Assembly (NCBI GenBank): GCA_021851465.1
Contig: JAJZDL010000010.1
Span: 1-25,514, forward strand
DNA: 25,514 nucleotides
Reading direction: 5' to 3'
From: Acidobacteriota bacterium
Lineage (GTDB): Bacteria > Acidobacteriota > Terriglobia > Terriglobales > Acidobacteriaceae
The position numbers and the translations under genes were made by a program. Within the stretch, counting starts at the first letter, position 1, and every line of letters begins with the position of its first letter. Below the pieces are notes generated by a model that made no database searches, was not told the origin of the DNA, and was given only the letters and a program-made list of their open reading frames with translations. Shown here one piece after another: positions 15,748 through 24,719 of this stretch.

Positions 15748-17193
15748 CTACACCAACACGCGTTGGCGCAGGGACTGCGGTTCGGGCTTTGCCGCCAGAT
15801 AGCGGTCGATCGACGCGGCGGCCTTGCGGCCCTCCGCAATCGCCCAGACCACCAGCGACTGGCCCCGCCGCATGTCGCCCGCCGCAAAGACGCCCTCCAC
15901 CGAGGTTGCGTAGCTCTCGTCCGCGGCCACATTGCCGCGCCCGTCCAGCTTCACGCCCAACTGCTCGACCATCCCCGCTTGCACGGGGCCCAGGAAACCC
16001 AGCGCCAGCAGCACAAGATCGGTCTCGATGCTGAACTCCGAGCCTGCTACCGGAGTAAAGCTCGGTGGCGGCCCAACGCGCACCGCGTGCAGGTGCGTGA
16101 CGCGCCCCTGTGCGTCGCCGCTGAATCTCACGCTGTTGATCCCCCAGTCGCGAATGCCGCCCTCTTCGTGGCTGCTCTCGGTGCGCAACTGCAGCGGCCA
16201 CATCGGCCACGGCGTCGATGCGGCGCGCTGCTCCGGCGGCTTGGGCATGATCTCGAACTGGTGGACGATCTTGGCGTGCTGGCGCAGGCTGGTGCCCAGG
16301 CAGTCGGCGCCCGTGTCGCCGCCGCCCAGGATGATCACGCGCTTGCCCTCCGCGAGGATCGCCAGCGATGGATCGATTGCATCTCCCTCGCAACGGCGGT
16401 TCTGCTGCGGCAGAAACTCCATCGCGAAGTGGATTCCCTTCAGCTCGCGTCCCGGAATCGCCAGGTCGCGCGGCCGCTCGGAGCCGCCCGCCAGCAGAAC
16501 GGCATCGGACTCGTCCAGCAGCGACTGCACCGGCACATTCACGCCGACATGCGCGTTGGGCACAAACCGCACGCCCTCGGCGCGCATCTGCGCGATGCGC
16601 CGGTCGAGGACGTGTTTCTCCAGCTTGAAGTTGGGAATCCCATAGCGCAACAACCCGCCGATGCGGTCGTTCTTCTCGTAGACCGTCACCGAGTGGCCCG
16701 CGCGGCGCAACTGCTGCGCTGCCGCAAGGCCCGCCGGGCCGCTGCCCACCACGGCCACGCTGCGGCCTGTTTCGCGTTCGGGAGGCTCAGGTTGAATCCA
16801 TCCCGCCTCCCACGCGCGGTCCACGATGCTCCGCTCGATCAGCTTGATGGAGACGGCCGGCTCGGTGATCGCCAGCACGCACGCAGCCTCGCACGGCGCA
16901 GGACAGATGCGCCCCGTGAACTCGGGAAAGTTGTTGGTCGCGTGTAGCCGCCGGATCGCGCCCTCCCAACGCCCGTTGTAGACCAGGTCGTTCCAGTCGG
17001 GGATCAGGTTGTTGACCGGACAGCCGGTGTGGCAGAAGGGAACGCCGCAATCCATGCAGCGTGCTCCCTGCTCGCGCTGCTTTTCATCGGGGAAGGGCTC
17101 GTAGATCTCCTTCCAATCCCGAAGGCGGTCCTCCACCTTTCGGCGCTGCGGCTGTTCGCGTTGAATCTCAAGAAAACCCGTGACCTTACCCAT
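15748..17193 (-). CDS. gltD: glutamate synthase (NADPH) small subunit
   Basis: A 481-residue iron-sulfur flavoprotein that passes electrons from NADPH to GltB for glutamate synthesis. The N-terminal domain has the two 4Fe-4S cysteine clusters CMDCGVPFCHTGCP (about residues 47-60) and CPAPCEAAC (about 95-105). The FAD-binding site is VVGSGPAGLAAAQQLRRAGHSVTVYE. The NADPH-binding site is VIILGGGDTGADCLGTSLR. The C-terminal GVFAAGDMRRGQSLVVWAIAEGRKAA closes the flavin fold. Length is as expected. ATG 17193 has AGGTG just upstream and overlaps the end of gltB by eight bases, so the two subunits are probably translated in a coupled way, which suits their fixed stoichiometry. Confidence 0.96.
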   Translation of the reverse strand: MGKVTGFLEIQREQPQRRKVEDRLRDWKEIYEPFPDEKQREQGARCMDCGVPFCHTGCPVNNLIPDWNDLVYNGRWEGAIRRLHATNNFPEFTGRICPAPCEAACVLAITEPAVSIKLIERSIVDRAWEAGWIQPEPPERETGRSVAVVGSGPAGLAAAQQLRRAGHSVTVYEKNDRIGGLLRYGIPNFKLEKHVLDRRIAQMRAEGVRFVPNAHVGVNVPVQSLLDESDAVLLAGGSERPRDLAIPGRELKGIHFAMEFLPQQNRRCEGDAIDPSLAILAEGKRVIILGGGDTGADCLGTSLRQHAKIVHQFEIMPKPPEQRAASTPWPMWPLQLRTESSHEEGGIRDWGINSVRFSGDAQGRVTHLHAVRVGPPPSFTPVAGSEFSIETDLVLLALGFLGPVQAGMVEQLGVKLDGRGNVAADESYATSVEGVFAAGDMRRGQSLVVWAIAEGRKAAASIDRYLAAKPEPQSLRQRVLV

Positions 17194-20100
17194 GTTGCAC
17201 CTGCCCTGTCGCCACCAGCGGCTGAACGTTCGCGGGGGGGATGGGGGAGACATAGAACGCCTCGACGCGCTCAACACCCAGCACCCGCTTGTACTCGTGC
17301 GGAAAGACCTTGATGAACCGCGACTGCGTCGTCTCCCAGTGCTCCAGAATCCACGCCGCCTGCGGGCTGCCCGTCAGGTCGATGTGCCGACGCATCAGGC
17401 CGCGCACCAGCTCCACATCCTCGCCCAGCACCAGAGGCTCCAGGTCTACGCCGGCCCGGTTGCAGCGGCGCGTCGAGAAGTCGCCCTCGTCGTCGTAGAC
17501 GAAGGCGCGTCCGCCGCTCATTCCGGCGGCGAAGTTGCGCCCCGTCGTGCCCAGTACGACCACCGTGCCGTTGGTCATGTACTCGCAGCCGTGGTCGCCC
17601 ACGCCCTCGACCACCGCCGTCGCGCCGGAGTTGCGCACCGCGAAGCGTTCGCCCGCGATGCCGCTGAAGAAGGCCTCGCCGCCGGTCGCGCCGTACAGCA
17701 CGACGTTGCCCACCAGGATGCTCTCCTCCGGCAGGAAGCTCGATGTCTTCGGCGGATAGACGATGATCCGTCCGCCGGAGAGTCCCTTGCCCACATAGTC
17801 GTTCGAGTCGCCCTCCAACTCGAGCGTGACGCCCGCGGGAACGAACGCTCCGAAGCTCTGTCCGGCCGAGCCGGTGAAGCGGAAGTGGATGGTCTCGTCG
17901 GGCAGCCCGTCCGCGCCGTAGCGGCGCGCGATCTCGCCGCCCAGCATCGCTCCCACCGTGCGATGCACGTTGCGGATCGCAAAGCTGCCCGTGACCGGGG
18001 CCTTCGATTCCAACGCCGGCTTCGCCTGCGCAATCAGCGCATGGTCGAGCGCCTGGTCCAGCCCGTGGTCCTGCTCCTTCATGCGCCGCCGCCCCACGTG
18101 TGAGGGAAGCGTCGGAGAAAACAGAATCGACGAGAGGTCGATCCCCTTGGCCTTCCAGTGCGCATCGGCGACCGCGGCATCGATGCAATCCACGCGGCCC
18201 ACCATCTCATCGACCGTGCGGAAGCCCAGCTTCGCCATGTGTTGGCGCATCTGCTCGGCGATGAAGAAGAAGAAGTTGACGACGTGCTCCGGCTGCCCCT
18301 GGAACTTCGCGCGCAGCACCGGGTCCTGCGTGGCGATGCCCACCGAGCAGGTGTTCAGGTGGCACTTGCGCATCATGATGCAGCCCATCGAGATCAGCGG
18401 CATCGTCGCAAAGCCGTACTCCTCCGCGCCCAGCAGCGCGGCGATCACTACGTCGCGCCCAGTCTGCAGCTTGCCATCGGTCTGCACCCGGATGCGGCTG
18501 CGCAGATCGTTCAACAACAACACCTGCTGCGTCTCCGCAAGGCCCAGTTCCCACGGCAGCCCCGCATGTTTGATCGAACTCTGGGGAGACGCTCCCGTGC
18601 CCCCGCTGTCGCCGGAGATCAGCACCACGTCGGCGTGCGCCTTGGAGACGCCCGCAGCCACCGTCCCCACGCCCGCCTCCGCCACCAATTTCACCGCAAT
18701 GCGCGCCTTCGGGTTCACGTTCTTCAGGTCGTAGATCAGTTGCGCCAGGTCTTCGATCGAGTAGATGTCGTGGTGCGGCGGCGGCGAGACCAGTCCCACG
18801 CCGGGGATCGAGTAGCGCAGCTTCGCAATGATCTCGTCCACCTTGTGCCCCGGCAACTGTCCACCCTCGCCGGGCTTCGCGCCCTGCGCCATCTTGATCT
18901 GAAGTTCGTCGGCGTTCACCAGGTAGTTCGTGGTAACGCCGAAGCGCCCGCTGGCCACCTGCTTCACCGCGCTGCGCCGCAGGTCGCCGTTGGCGTCGCG
19001 CACAAAGCGCGCCGGATCCTCGCCGCCTTCGCCGGTGTTGGACATCCCCCCGATGCGGTTCATTGCAATGGCCAGCGTCTCGTGCGCCTCCTTGCTGATC
19101 GAGCCAAAGCTCATCGCGCCGGTGGTGAAGCGCTTCACAATCTCCTTTGCCGGCTCCACCTCCTCGATCGGCAGCGGCTCGTCCGCGTACTTCAGCCGCA
19201 TCAGGCCGCGCAGCGTGCACAGGTGTTTGTTCTGCTCGTCGATCAGCTCCGTGTACTCCTGAAACGTCGTCGCACTCTTCAGCCGAACAGCCTGCTGCAG
19301 CTTGCTGATGGTCGCCGGGTTCAGCAGGTGGTACTCGCCGCCCTCGCGGTACTGGTACTGCCCACCCACAACCAGGTCCGTCTCCGACTCCGTCAGCGGC
19401 TGGAAGGCGTACGCGTGCTTCATCTGCGCCTCGCGCGCCAGCACATCCAGCCCCACGCCCTCGATGCGCGATGCCGTCCCCGAGAAGTAGGCGTCGACCA
19501 GCGACTGGTTCAGCCCCACCGCCTCGAAGACCTGCGCGCCGCGGTAGCTCTGCAGCGTGCTGATGCCCATCTTGGAGAAGGTCTTCAGCAGTCCCTTGTC
19601 GATCGCCTTGATGAAGTTCGTCTCCGCGTACTCGGCCGTCACCTCCGGCAGGAGCCCGCGCAGCTTCATGTCGCGCAGCGTCTCGAACGCCAGGTACGGG
19701 TTGATCGCGCTGGCCCCATAGCCGATCAGCAACGCGAAGTGCATCACCTCGCGCGGCTCGCCGCTCTCGATGATCAGCGCCACCTGCGTGCGCGTCTTGT
19801 CGCGCACCAGCCGGTTGTGCACCGCCGCCATCGCCAGCAGGCTGGGGATCGGCGCATAGGCCTCGTTGACGCCGCGGTCCGACAGGATCAGCAGCGTGTA
19901 GCCGGAGGCCACCGCGTACGCGGCGCGCGCGCTCAGGTCGTCCAGCGCGTGCTTCAGGCCGGCCTCGCCGTCCGACGCACGGAACAATGTCGATAGAGTG
20001 GTCGCAAGCAGGTCGCCCGATGAGATGCGCCGCAGCTTCTCCAGGTCGCGGTTGGTCAGGATCGGGTGCGGCAGCTTCAGCGTATGGCAGTTCTCCGGCG

Positions 20101-21781
20101 CCTCGTTCAGGATGTTCCGCTCCGTCCCGATATAGCTGGTCAAAGACATCACCAGCTCTTCGCGGATCGGGTCGATCGGAGGGTTGGTCACCTGCGCGAA
20201 CAGTTGCTTGAAGTAACTGAACAGTTGCTGCGGACGGTCGGAGAGGCACGCCAGAGGAACGTCCGTCCCCATCGACCCGATCGGCTCCTGGCCCTGCGAG
20301 GCCATCGGCCCCAGCAGCACCTTCAGGTCCTCTTCGCTGTAGCCGAAGGCGCGCTGGCGGCGCAGCAGCGTCTCCGGATCCGATGGCATCACGCGCCACG
20401 GCTCCGGCAGTTGTTCCAGCAGGACCTGCTGCTCCTTCAACCACTCCGCGTAAGGCTGGCGTCCGGCCAGCGACTTCTTGATCTCAGCGTCCGAGATGAT
20501 GCGGTGCTCTACCGTATCCACCAGGAACATGCGCCCCGGCTGCAGGCGGCCCTTCTTGCGAACGTCCTCGGCGGGCACGTCGATCACGCCTGCCTCCGAC
20601 GCCAGCACCACCAGGTCGTCCTTGGTCACAATGTAGCGCCCCGGCCGCAACCCATTGCGGTCCAGCGTCGCGCCCACCAGCCGCCCGTCGGTGAAGCACA
20701 CCGCCGCCGGCCCGTCCCACGGCTCCATCAACGACGCGTGGTACTCGTAGAACGCCCGCTTCTCCTCGTCCATGTCGGGATTGCCCGACCACGCCTCGGG
20801 GATCAGCATCGCCATCACATGCGGCAGCGACCGCCCCGACTGGAAGAGAAACTCCACCGCATTGTCCAGCGATGCGGAGTCGCTTCCGCCCGGCGTGACG
20901 ACCGGGTACACTTCGTCGATCTTGCCGTTGTACAGCGGGCTCTCCAGCACCGACTGGCGCGCGTTCATCCAGCTCACGTTGCCGCGGATCGTATTGATCT
21001 CGCCATTGTGCGCCATGTACCGGTACGGGTGCGCCAGCTTCCAACTGGGAAATGTGTTGGTCGAGAACCGCTGGTGCACCAGGCACAGAGCGCTCGCCAC
21101 CAGAGGATTGGCCAACTCGATGTAGAACTTCTCGATCTGCGGGGCCAGCATCAGCCCCTTGTAGACGATCGTGCGGCAGGAGAACGACGGAATGTAGAAG
21201 TCGCCCTTGTCCTCGATCTCGGAGGCGGCAATCTCGTTCTCCGTGCGGCGGCGCACGCGGTACAGCAGCCGCTCGAAGGCCTCTTCGTCCATCCCCGCCG
21301 GACAGCCCACAAACAGTTGCTCGATGTACGGCTGCGACGCGCGCGCCTCCCGCCCAATCAGGTTGCCATTCACCGGCGTATCGCGCCAGCCCAGCACCGT
21401 CAGCCCCTCGGCCTGCGCCATGCGCTCCAAGACGCCTTCGCATTGCAGGCGGCTGTGCTTGTCCACGGGCAGAAAGACCATCGCAACGGCGTAGCTGCCC
21501 GCCTCGCCCAACTGCATGCCCAGCTTCGCGCACTCCTGCTGGAAGAAAGCGTGCGGGACCTGTATCAGGATCCCCGCGCCGTCGCCCGTCTCCGGGTCGC
21601 AGCCCGCGGCACCGCGGTGCGTCAGGTTGATCAGGACCTCCAACCCCTTGCGGATGATCTCGTGGCTCTTCTCTCCGCGAATGCTCGCGACCAGTCCCAT
21701 CCCGCAGGCATCGTGCTCATTGCGCGGATGATAGAGCCCTTGCGGGTCGGGTATGCGTTGACAACGATCCGATGTTTTCAT
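17186..21781 (-). CDS. gltB: glutamate synthase (NADPH) large subunit
   Basis: A 1531-residue enzyme that takes ammonia from glutamine and channels it to 2-oxoglutarate. The N-terminal 25 residues are a propeptide, removed to expose Cys26 in NEHDACGMG, the class II amidotransferase nucleophile. Glutaminase domain: about 26-430. Central domain: about 470-770. FMN-binding synthase domain: about 830-1200, with GEGGEDPARF, AGVGTVAAGVSKAHADVVLISGDSGGTGASP, and the 3Fe-4S cysteines in GCIMMRKCHLNTCSVG. The C-terminal GXGXG beta-helix domain lies at about 1270-1480 (for example GGEAFFSG and GMSGGRAFVYD). Length matches the family (about 1500). The start has GGAAGG six bases upstream. With gltD it supplies glutamate from the GS-GOGAT cycle. 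Confidence 0.97.
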   Translation of the reverse strand: MKTSDRCQRIPDPQGLYHPRNEHDACGMGLVASIRGEKSHEIIRKGLEVLINLTHRGAAGCDPETGDGAGILIQVPHAFFQQECAKLGMQLGEAGSYAVAMVFLPVDKHSRLQCEGVLERMAQAEGLTVLGWRDTPVNGNLIGREARASQPYIEQLFVGCPAGMDEEAFERLLYRVRRRTENEIAASEIEDKGDFYIPSFSCRTIVYKGLMLAPQIEKFYIELANPLVASALCLVHQRFSTNTFPSWKLAHPYRYMAHNGEINTIRGNVSWMNARQSVLESPLYNGKIDEVYPVVTPGGSDSASLDNAVEFLFQSGRSLPHVMAMLIPEAWSGNPDMDEEKRAFYEYHASLMEPWDGPAAVCFTDGRLVGATLDRNGLRPGRYIVTKDDLVVLASEAGVIDVPAEDVRKKGRLQPGRMFLVDTVEHRIISDAEIKKSLAGRQPYAEWLKEQQVLLEQLPEPWRVMPSDPETLLRRQRAFGYSEEDLKVLLGPMASQGQEPIGSMGTDVPLACLSDRPQQLFSYFKQLFAQVTNPPIDPIREELVMSLTSYIGTERNILNEAPENCHTLKLPHPILTNRDLEKLRRISSGDLLATTLSTLFRASDGEAGLKHALDDLSARAAYAVASGYTLLILSDRGVNEAYAPIPSLLAMAAVHNRLVRDKTRTQVALIIESGEPREVMHFALLIGYGASAINPYLAFETLRDMKLRGLLPEVTAEYAETNFIKAIDKGLLKTFSKMGISTLQSYRGAQVFEAVGLNQSLVDAYFSGTASRIEGVGLDVLAREAQMKHAYAFQPLTESETDLVVGGQYQYREGGEYHLLNPATISKLQQAVRLKSATTFQEYTELIDEQNKHLCTLRGLMRLKYADEPLPIEEVEPAKEIVKRFTTGAMSFGSISKEAHETLAIAMNRIGGMSNTGEGGEDPARFVRDANGDLRRSAVKQVASGRFGVTTNYLVNADELQIKMAQGAKPGEGGQLPGHKVDEIIAKLRYSIPGVGLVSPPPHHDIYSIEDLAQLIYDLKNVNPKARIAVKLVAEAGVGTVAAGVSKAHADVVLISGDSGGTGASPQSSIKHAGLPWELGLAETQQVLLLNDLRSRIRVQTDGKLQTGRDVVIAALLGAEEYGFATMPLISMGCIMMRKCHLNTCSVGIATQDPVLRAKFQGQPEHVVNFFFFIAEQMRQHMAKLGFRTVDEMVGRVDCIDAAVADAHWKAKGIDLSSILFSPTLPSHVGRRRMKEQDHGLDQALDHALIAQAKPALESKAPVTGSFAIRNVHRTVGAMLGGEIARRYGADGLPDETIHFRFTGSAGQSFGAFVPAGVTLELEGDSNDYVGKGLSGGRIIVYPPKTSSFLPEESILVGNVVLYGATGGEAFFSGIAGERFAVRNSGATAVVEGVGDHGCEYMTNGTVVVLGTTGRNFAAGMSGGRAFVYDDEGDFSTRRCNRAGVDLEPLVLGEDVELVRGLMRRHIDLTGSPQAAWILEHWETTQSRFIKVFPHEYKRVLGVERVEAFYVSPIPPANVQPLVATGQVQHG

Positions 21782-22125
21782 GGCAACCTTCCGATACAGG
21801 TTTCTTTCCCAGCCAAAGAAGACACTGCCACCCTGCGACTTCTACCTCGGATCGACGATCCGGTTCTCCATCGACACGTCCGCCGAAGCAGACCAAGCAG
21901 GGTCAGGCACTAGAGATGGGCACGCTAGATCTTTTAATATATAGGGAAAGCCACGTCCTCTGCACCTTTTGCCAACGGCGCAGGAAAAACTCAGCGGACT
22001 GCGGCCCACAACCAGACCCGCAATGCTCCCTCTTTCATCCAGTTAGATGAAAAACATCCGCGCCGCGACTCACCGCATCGCTGCCTGTCGTCCGCTCCCA
22101 TACACCAACCAGCCCAGCCTGGGGT
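21782..22125. other. gltB upstream region
   Basis: This 344-base gap between gltB and the upstream gamma-carbonic-anhydrase gene (both minus) must hold the gltBD promoter. An AT-rich patch at 21931-21943 reads TATATATTAAAAG on the minus strand and could provide a -10; TTGGCA at 21970-21975 is too far from it (26-28 bases) for a normal -35. No NtrC or sigma-54 motif was recognised. The palindrome at 22033-22052 is listed separately. No credible ORF is present. Confidence 0.45.
22033..22052. repeat. 7-bp perfect inverted repeat upstream of gltB
   Basis: TTTCATC-CAGTTA-GATGAAA is exactly symmetrical. It lies 74 bases after the carbonic-anhydrase-like stop and about 250 bases before gltB. There is no T-tract for either direction (five A's end the plus copy). 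It could be a protein-binding site or a small hairpin. Confidence 0.5.
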
Positions 22126-22722
22126 TCATCGCTTCGCCGCGCCCGGCGTGGAGAGGTGTACTGTCATGACCGAGCGGACCCCGTCGGCCTGCCCCACGCC
22201 ATCCCGGCCCTCTGTCTCCTGCAGATAAATCACAGCGTAATCGAGATAGTCGCGCGCATACTTCAGGACCATCTCCCTGTCCGCATCGCCCAGTGTCCGC
22301 CGCACCTTTCCCGGAACTCCCGCAACCAGCGAGTTGGGCGGAATGATCGTGTGCTCGGGAACCACCGCGCCCGCCGCAACGATCGAGCCTTCACCGATGC
22401 GTGCATCGTTGAGGATCGTCGCACCCATGCCGATCAGCACCGCGTCCTCCACCACGCATCCATGCACCGTCGCGTTGTGCCCGATCGTCACCCACTCCCC
22501 CACAATCACCGGGTACCTCTCGCGCATCCCATGCAGCACGCAGCAGTCCTGCACATTGCTGTTCGCGCCGATGCGGATCGAGTTGACGTCTCCGCGCAGC
22601 ACTGCGTTCATCCACACGCTGGCGTTCTCGCCCAGCTCTACGTCCCCGATCACCTGCGCCGAGACGTCCACATAGCATGTCGCCGGCACAACCGGCAATC
22701 TCCCAAGATACCGTCGAATCAT
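22126..22722 (-). CDS. gamma carbonic anhydrase family protein (left-handed beta-helix)
   Basis: A 198-residue protein made of hexapeptide repeats, as in gamma carbonic anhydrases and their YrdA/PaaY relatives. The repeat region runs from about residue 18 (VDVSAQVIGDVELGENASVW) to 145 (IIPPNSLVAGVPGKVRR). Metal-binding His candidates are in CVLHGM and in WVTIGHNATVHGC, giving the three-His pattern of the family. Many such proteins have no measured carbonic anhydrase activity, so the reaction is uncertain. After residue 150 a helix (ADREMVLKYARDYLDYAVIYLQ) packs on the barrel. In-frame stops just upstream fix the start at ATG 22722, which leaves GAGGA touching the start codon: an unusually short spacing that may mean weak or leaderless initiation. 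No partner genes are adjacent. Confidence 0.88.
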   Translation of the reverse strand: MIRRYLGRLPVVPATCYVDVSAQVIGDVELGENASVWMNAVLRGDVNSIRIGANSNVQDCCVLHGMRERYPVIVGEWVTIGHNATVHGCVVEDAVLIGMGATILNDARIGEGSIVAAGAVVPEHTIIPPNSLVAGVPGKVRRTLGDADREMVLKYARDYLDYAVIYLQETEGRDGVGQADGVRSVMTVHLSTPGAAKR

Positions 22723-22893
22723 TCCTCATTATTTCATGCGCCAAGGCACTCTCCGGTCCTTTTACCCTTCCCTTTCCGCAGGGCAAGCGCACGAACCACA
22801 GAGAACCTTCCTCCATTGCACCAACCGTCCTCCCGAGCGAGCACAACCCCCACCCCCACTGCCGTCATCCCACGCTCCCACACCCTAAACCGC

Positions 22894-22960
22894 CGTCATC
22901 CCGACCGCAGCCTTCTTGATGAATTGTCATTCTGAGCGCAGCGAAGAATCCCCGCATTTC
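22894..22960 (+). repeat. dispersed intergenic repeat, composite copy D
   Basis: The 37-base unit at 22924-22960 is identical to copy C. It is preceded by a degenerate unit (GTCATCCCGACCGCAGCCTT, then CTTGATGAA) that parallels the one before copy A, so the two-unit composite seems to have spread as one piece. Confidence 0.85.
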
Positions 22961-23210
22961 GTCGTTGCTTCTTTCCTCGTCGAGCGCCGGTCCTGTAGTT
23001 TTTTGGACAGCTTCTTAACCGAACTTCAGACTCAGAACACGAGCACTTAGCATCATCTTGCACTGAATCGACGCTTGAGACCCGAAGAGAACCAAATCAT
23101 GCCTCCTAAGTACAACAGAGTCTAATACTTAGCCGTACCTCCAATAGAATCCAATTTTTGCGGACACATGCCACCCGCAATCGCATGAATTGAATCAACT
23201 TACGCCAAAA

Positions 23211-23235
23211 CACCCCCCAGGGGGGGTGGGGGGGG
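23211..23235. repeat. C/G-run inverted repeat, possible G-quadruplex
   Basis: CACCCCCC (23211-23218) is followed by A, seven G, T, then eight G. CACCCCCC can pair with GGGGGGTG at 23221-23228, and the two long G-runs on the plus strand could form a quadruplex. GGTACC and a GTTAAC palindrome follow. Such G-runs are a common form of intergenic repeat in this group, to my recollection; no function is known from the sequence. Confidence 0.6.
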
Positions 23236-23428
23236 TACCACAAGGGGTAACCAACCAGTTAACCCACAAACGCCAAGCGCCACTCCAAAAAAGACAAGCC
23301 TGGCCATCCCACCGGACGAAGATAGAGAGATATAGACGAACGACGCATCGCTCGATTCCCGCGATTGCCCTGGCCTCTGCGTCGACCCGACGCTGCAAAG
23401 CGGCAACCGGCGTACAGTAGAGTGCAGG

Positions 23429-24460
23429 ATGCGCAAACGGACGCGGTATTCGCTGCTCTTGATGTTGGTGTTGGTGGTGGCGCTCGTCGCTGCGGTCTGC
23501 CTGCGCAAGGCCGCCCCGCCGGAGGTTGCGCGCCTGCTGCCGGAGTCCGACGCAATCGTCTACATCAACCTGCGCCCCCTGCGCGCCGCGACCCACTTCG
23601 ACCGCTCCTCGGTCGCGCGCAGCCCAGAGTTTCAGCAGTTCATCGACGCCACTGGAATCGTGCCCGAGCGGGACCTGGACGCCGCCGCATTCGCCCTTCA
23701 CCGCATGGACAACCCCAACGGCCCCAACGGCCCGGTGGCCTACTCCGAGGTCTTCGAGGGACGCTTCGACGGAGCGCGCCTGGCCCGCTACCTCGCCGGC
23801 ATCGCCACTGCGCAGGAGCAGTACGCCGACCACACCGTCTACTCCATCCCCGTCGAGGGCCGCACCCTGCGCGTCGCGCAGCTCGGCTACGACACCATCG
23901 CCGCCTCCAACATGCCCACCACAGAGCAGATCCACTCTATGCTGGATCGCTATCGCGCCTCGGCCTCGCCCTTCTCCGGCTCGTCGCTGCTGGCGGCCCG
24001 CTACCGCGACGTGCCTCTGCTCTCCAGCGCCTGGGCCATCGGCCGCGTCGGCCTGCCCTTCTCCGAGCGCGGACGCATCAGCATCTTCGGCCTCCAACTG
24101 CCGCTCCCCGAGGACACCACCTTCGTCGCCAGCCTGCGATACGGCATCGGCGCGCTCCACCTGCGCATCGAGCAGTTCGCTCCCTCCGACGCAGATGCCG
24201 CCAACTCCTCCCAGGCGCTCAATGCGCTGCTCTATATCTTCCAGGCCATCCAGCCTAAGATCGAGGCGCAGTCCGAGACGGAGGACACCGAGGCGTTGCG
24301 CCAGTTCGCCGCTTCCATCCAGATCGAGCAGCACAAGGACCGCGTCGTCCTCACCGCCACCCTGCCCGTGCAGTTGCTCAAAAAGCTGGTGACGCCGCAG
24401 AGTGCAATCGCGCCCAACCCCTCCTTCGCCACACCCTCTGCCGACGCATCTGGGCGATGA
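23429..24460 (+). CDS. membrane-anchored or exported protein, not recognised
   Basis: A 343-residue protein. A basic start and one strong hydrophobic segment (residues about 8-25, RTRYSLLLMLVLVVALVAAVCL) suggest a signal anchor or an uncleaved signal, with the rest outside the cytoplasm. The body begins PPEVARLLPESDAIVYINLRPLRA, and later has SEVFEGRFDGARLARYLAG and VYSIPVEGRTLRVAQLGYDTIAAS. This layout resembles proteins in which a repeated two-layer domain begins with a 'P-x-x-A-x-x-Y-x-x-L' strand (DUF3352-like), but I do not make that assignment. The C-terminus is Pro/Ser-rich. The ribosome site before ATG 23429 is weak (GAG/GCAGG). The opposite strand is also open over much of the gene, a GC-rich artefact. 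It stands alone and is convergent with the M23 peptidase gene. Confidence 0.7.
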   Translation: MRKRTRYSLLLMLVLVVALVAAVCLRKAAPPEVARLLPESDAIVYINLRPLRAATHFDRSSVARSPEFQQFIDATGIVPERDLDAAAFALHRMDNPNGPNGPVAYSEVFEGRFDGARLARYLAGIATAQEQYADHTVYSIPVEGRTLRVAQLGYDTIAASNMPTTEQIHSMLDRYRASASPFSGSSLLAARYRDVPLLSSAWAIGRVGLPFSERGRISIFGLQLPLPEDTTFVASLRYGIGALHLRIEQFAPSDADAANSSQALNALLYIFQAIQPKIEAQSETEDTEALRQFAASIQIEQHKDRVVLTATLPVQLLKKLVTPQSAIAPNPSFATPSADASGR

Positions 24461-24641
24461 ATGCTATGCCGTAGGCGGTAGATGTATGCAGCAAGGAAAC
24501 GACTGAGAGAGGCCAACGCGCAGCAAAGGAATCATGTTCGTCGCCGCGCCACTTGCGCATCCGGCGACCTCCTCACGGGTGCGCCACCCCCGACGACCCC
24601 CGCTCCGCCTGGCACGTCGCGTACGCTGGGAGATAGCAAGC

Positions 24642-24683
24642 CAAAGAAAAAGCCCGTGTCTCCAATCCGGGAGATGGGCCTTT
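24642..24683 (-). terminator. intrinsic terminator of the M23 peptidase gene
   Basis: Read on the minus strand, GGCCCATCTCC pairs with GGAGACACGGGC (two stems, four and five pairs, with a small bulge) around CGGATT, followed by TTTTTCTTTGG. It lies about 37 bases after the stop of the minus-strand peptidase gene and also faces the convergent plus-strand gene, for which AAAGCCC...GGGCCTTT gives a weaker signal. Confidence 0.75.
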
Positions 24684-24719
24684 GATTCGTGCGGTATTGG
24701 AAGGGGATTCCAGAACAGT

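Larger units (their letters stand above)
22723..23428. other. 0.7 kb gene-poor intergenic region
   Basis: No credible gene is seen between the divergent carbonic-anhydrase-like gene and the unrecognised membrane protein. The stretch includes a C-rich plus-strand patch (about 22800-22900), a composite repeat (22894-22960), an AT-richer segment (about 23020-23200) unlike the surrounding DNA, and a C/G-run element (23211-23235). Small open frames here lack ribosome binding sites and protein-like composition. Confidence 0.55.

Noticed and set aside
18158..21913. Large plus-strand open frames opposite gltB
   Set aside because: Arg/Gln/His-rich composition, no motifs, fully explained as the complement of gltB.
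21970..21975. TTGGCA as -35 of gltB with the TATATA patch
   Set aside because: Spacing of 26-28 bases is too long for a standard promoter.
22677..22919. 80-codon plus-strand frame at the carbonic-anhydrase start
   Set aside because: Pro/His/Ser-rich, overlaps a good gene, runs into a repeat, no ribosome site.
23195..24334. 379-codon minus-strand frame over the unrecognised plus-strand gene
   Set aside because: Gly/Asp/Leu-rich with no start signal or motif; the plus strand has a membrane segment and protein-like composition.
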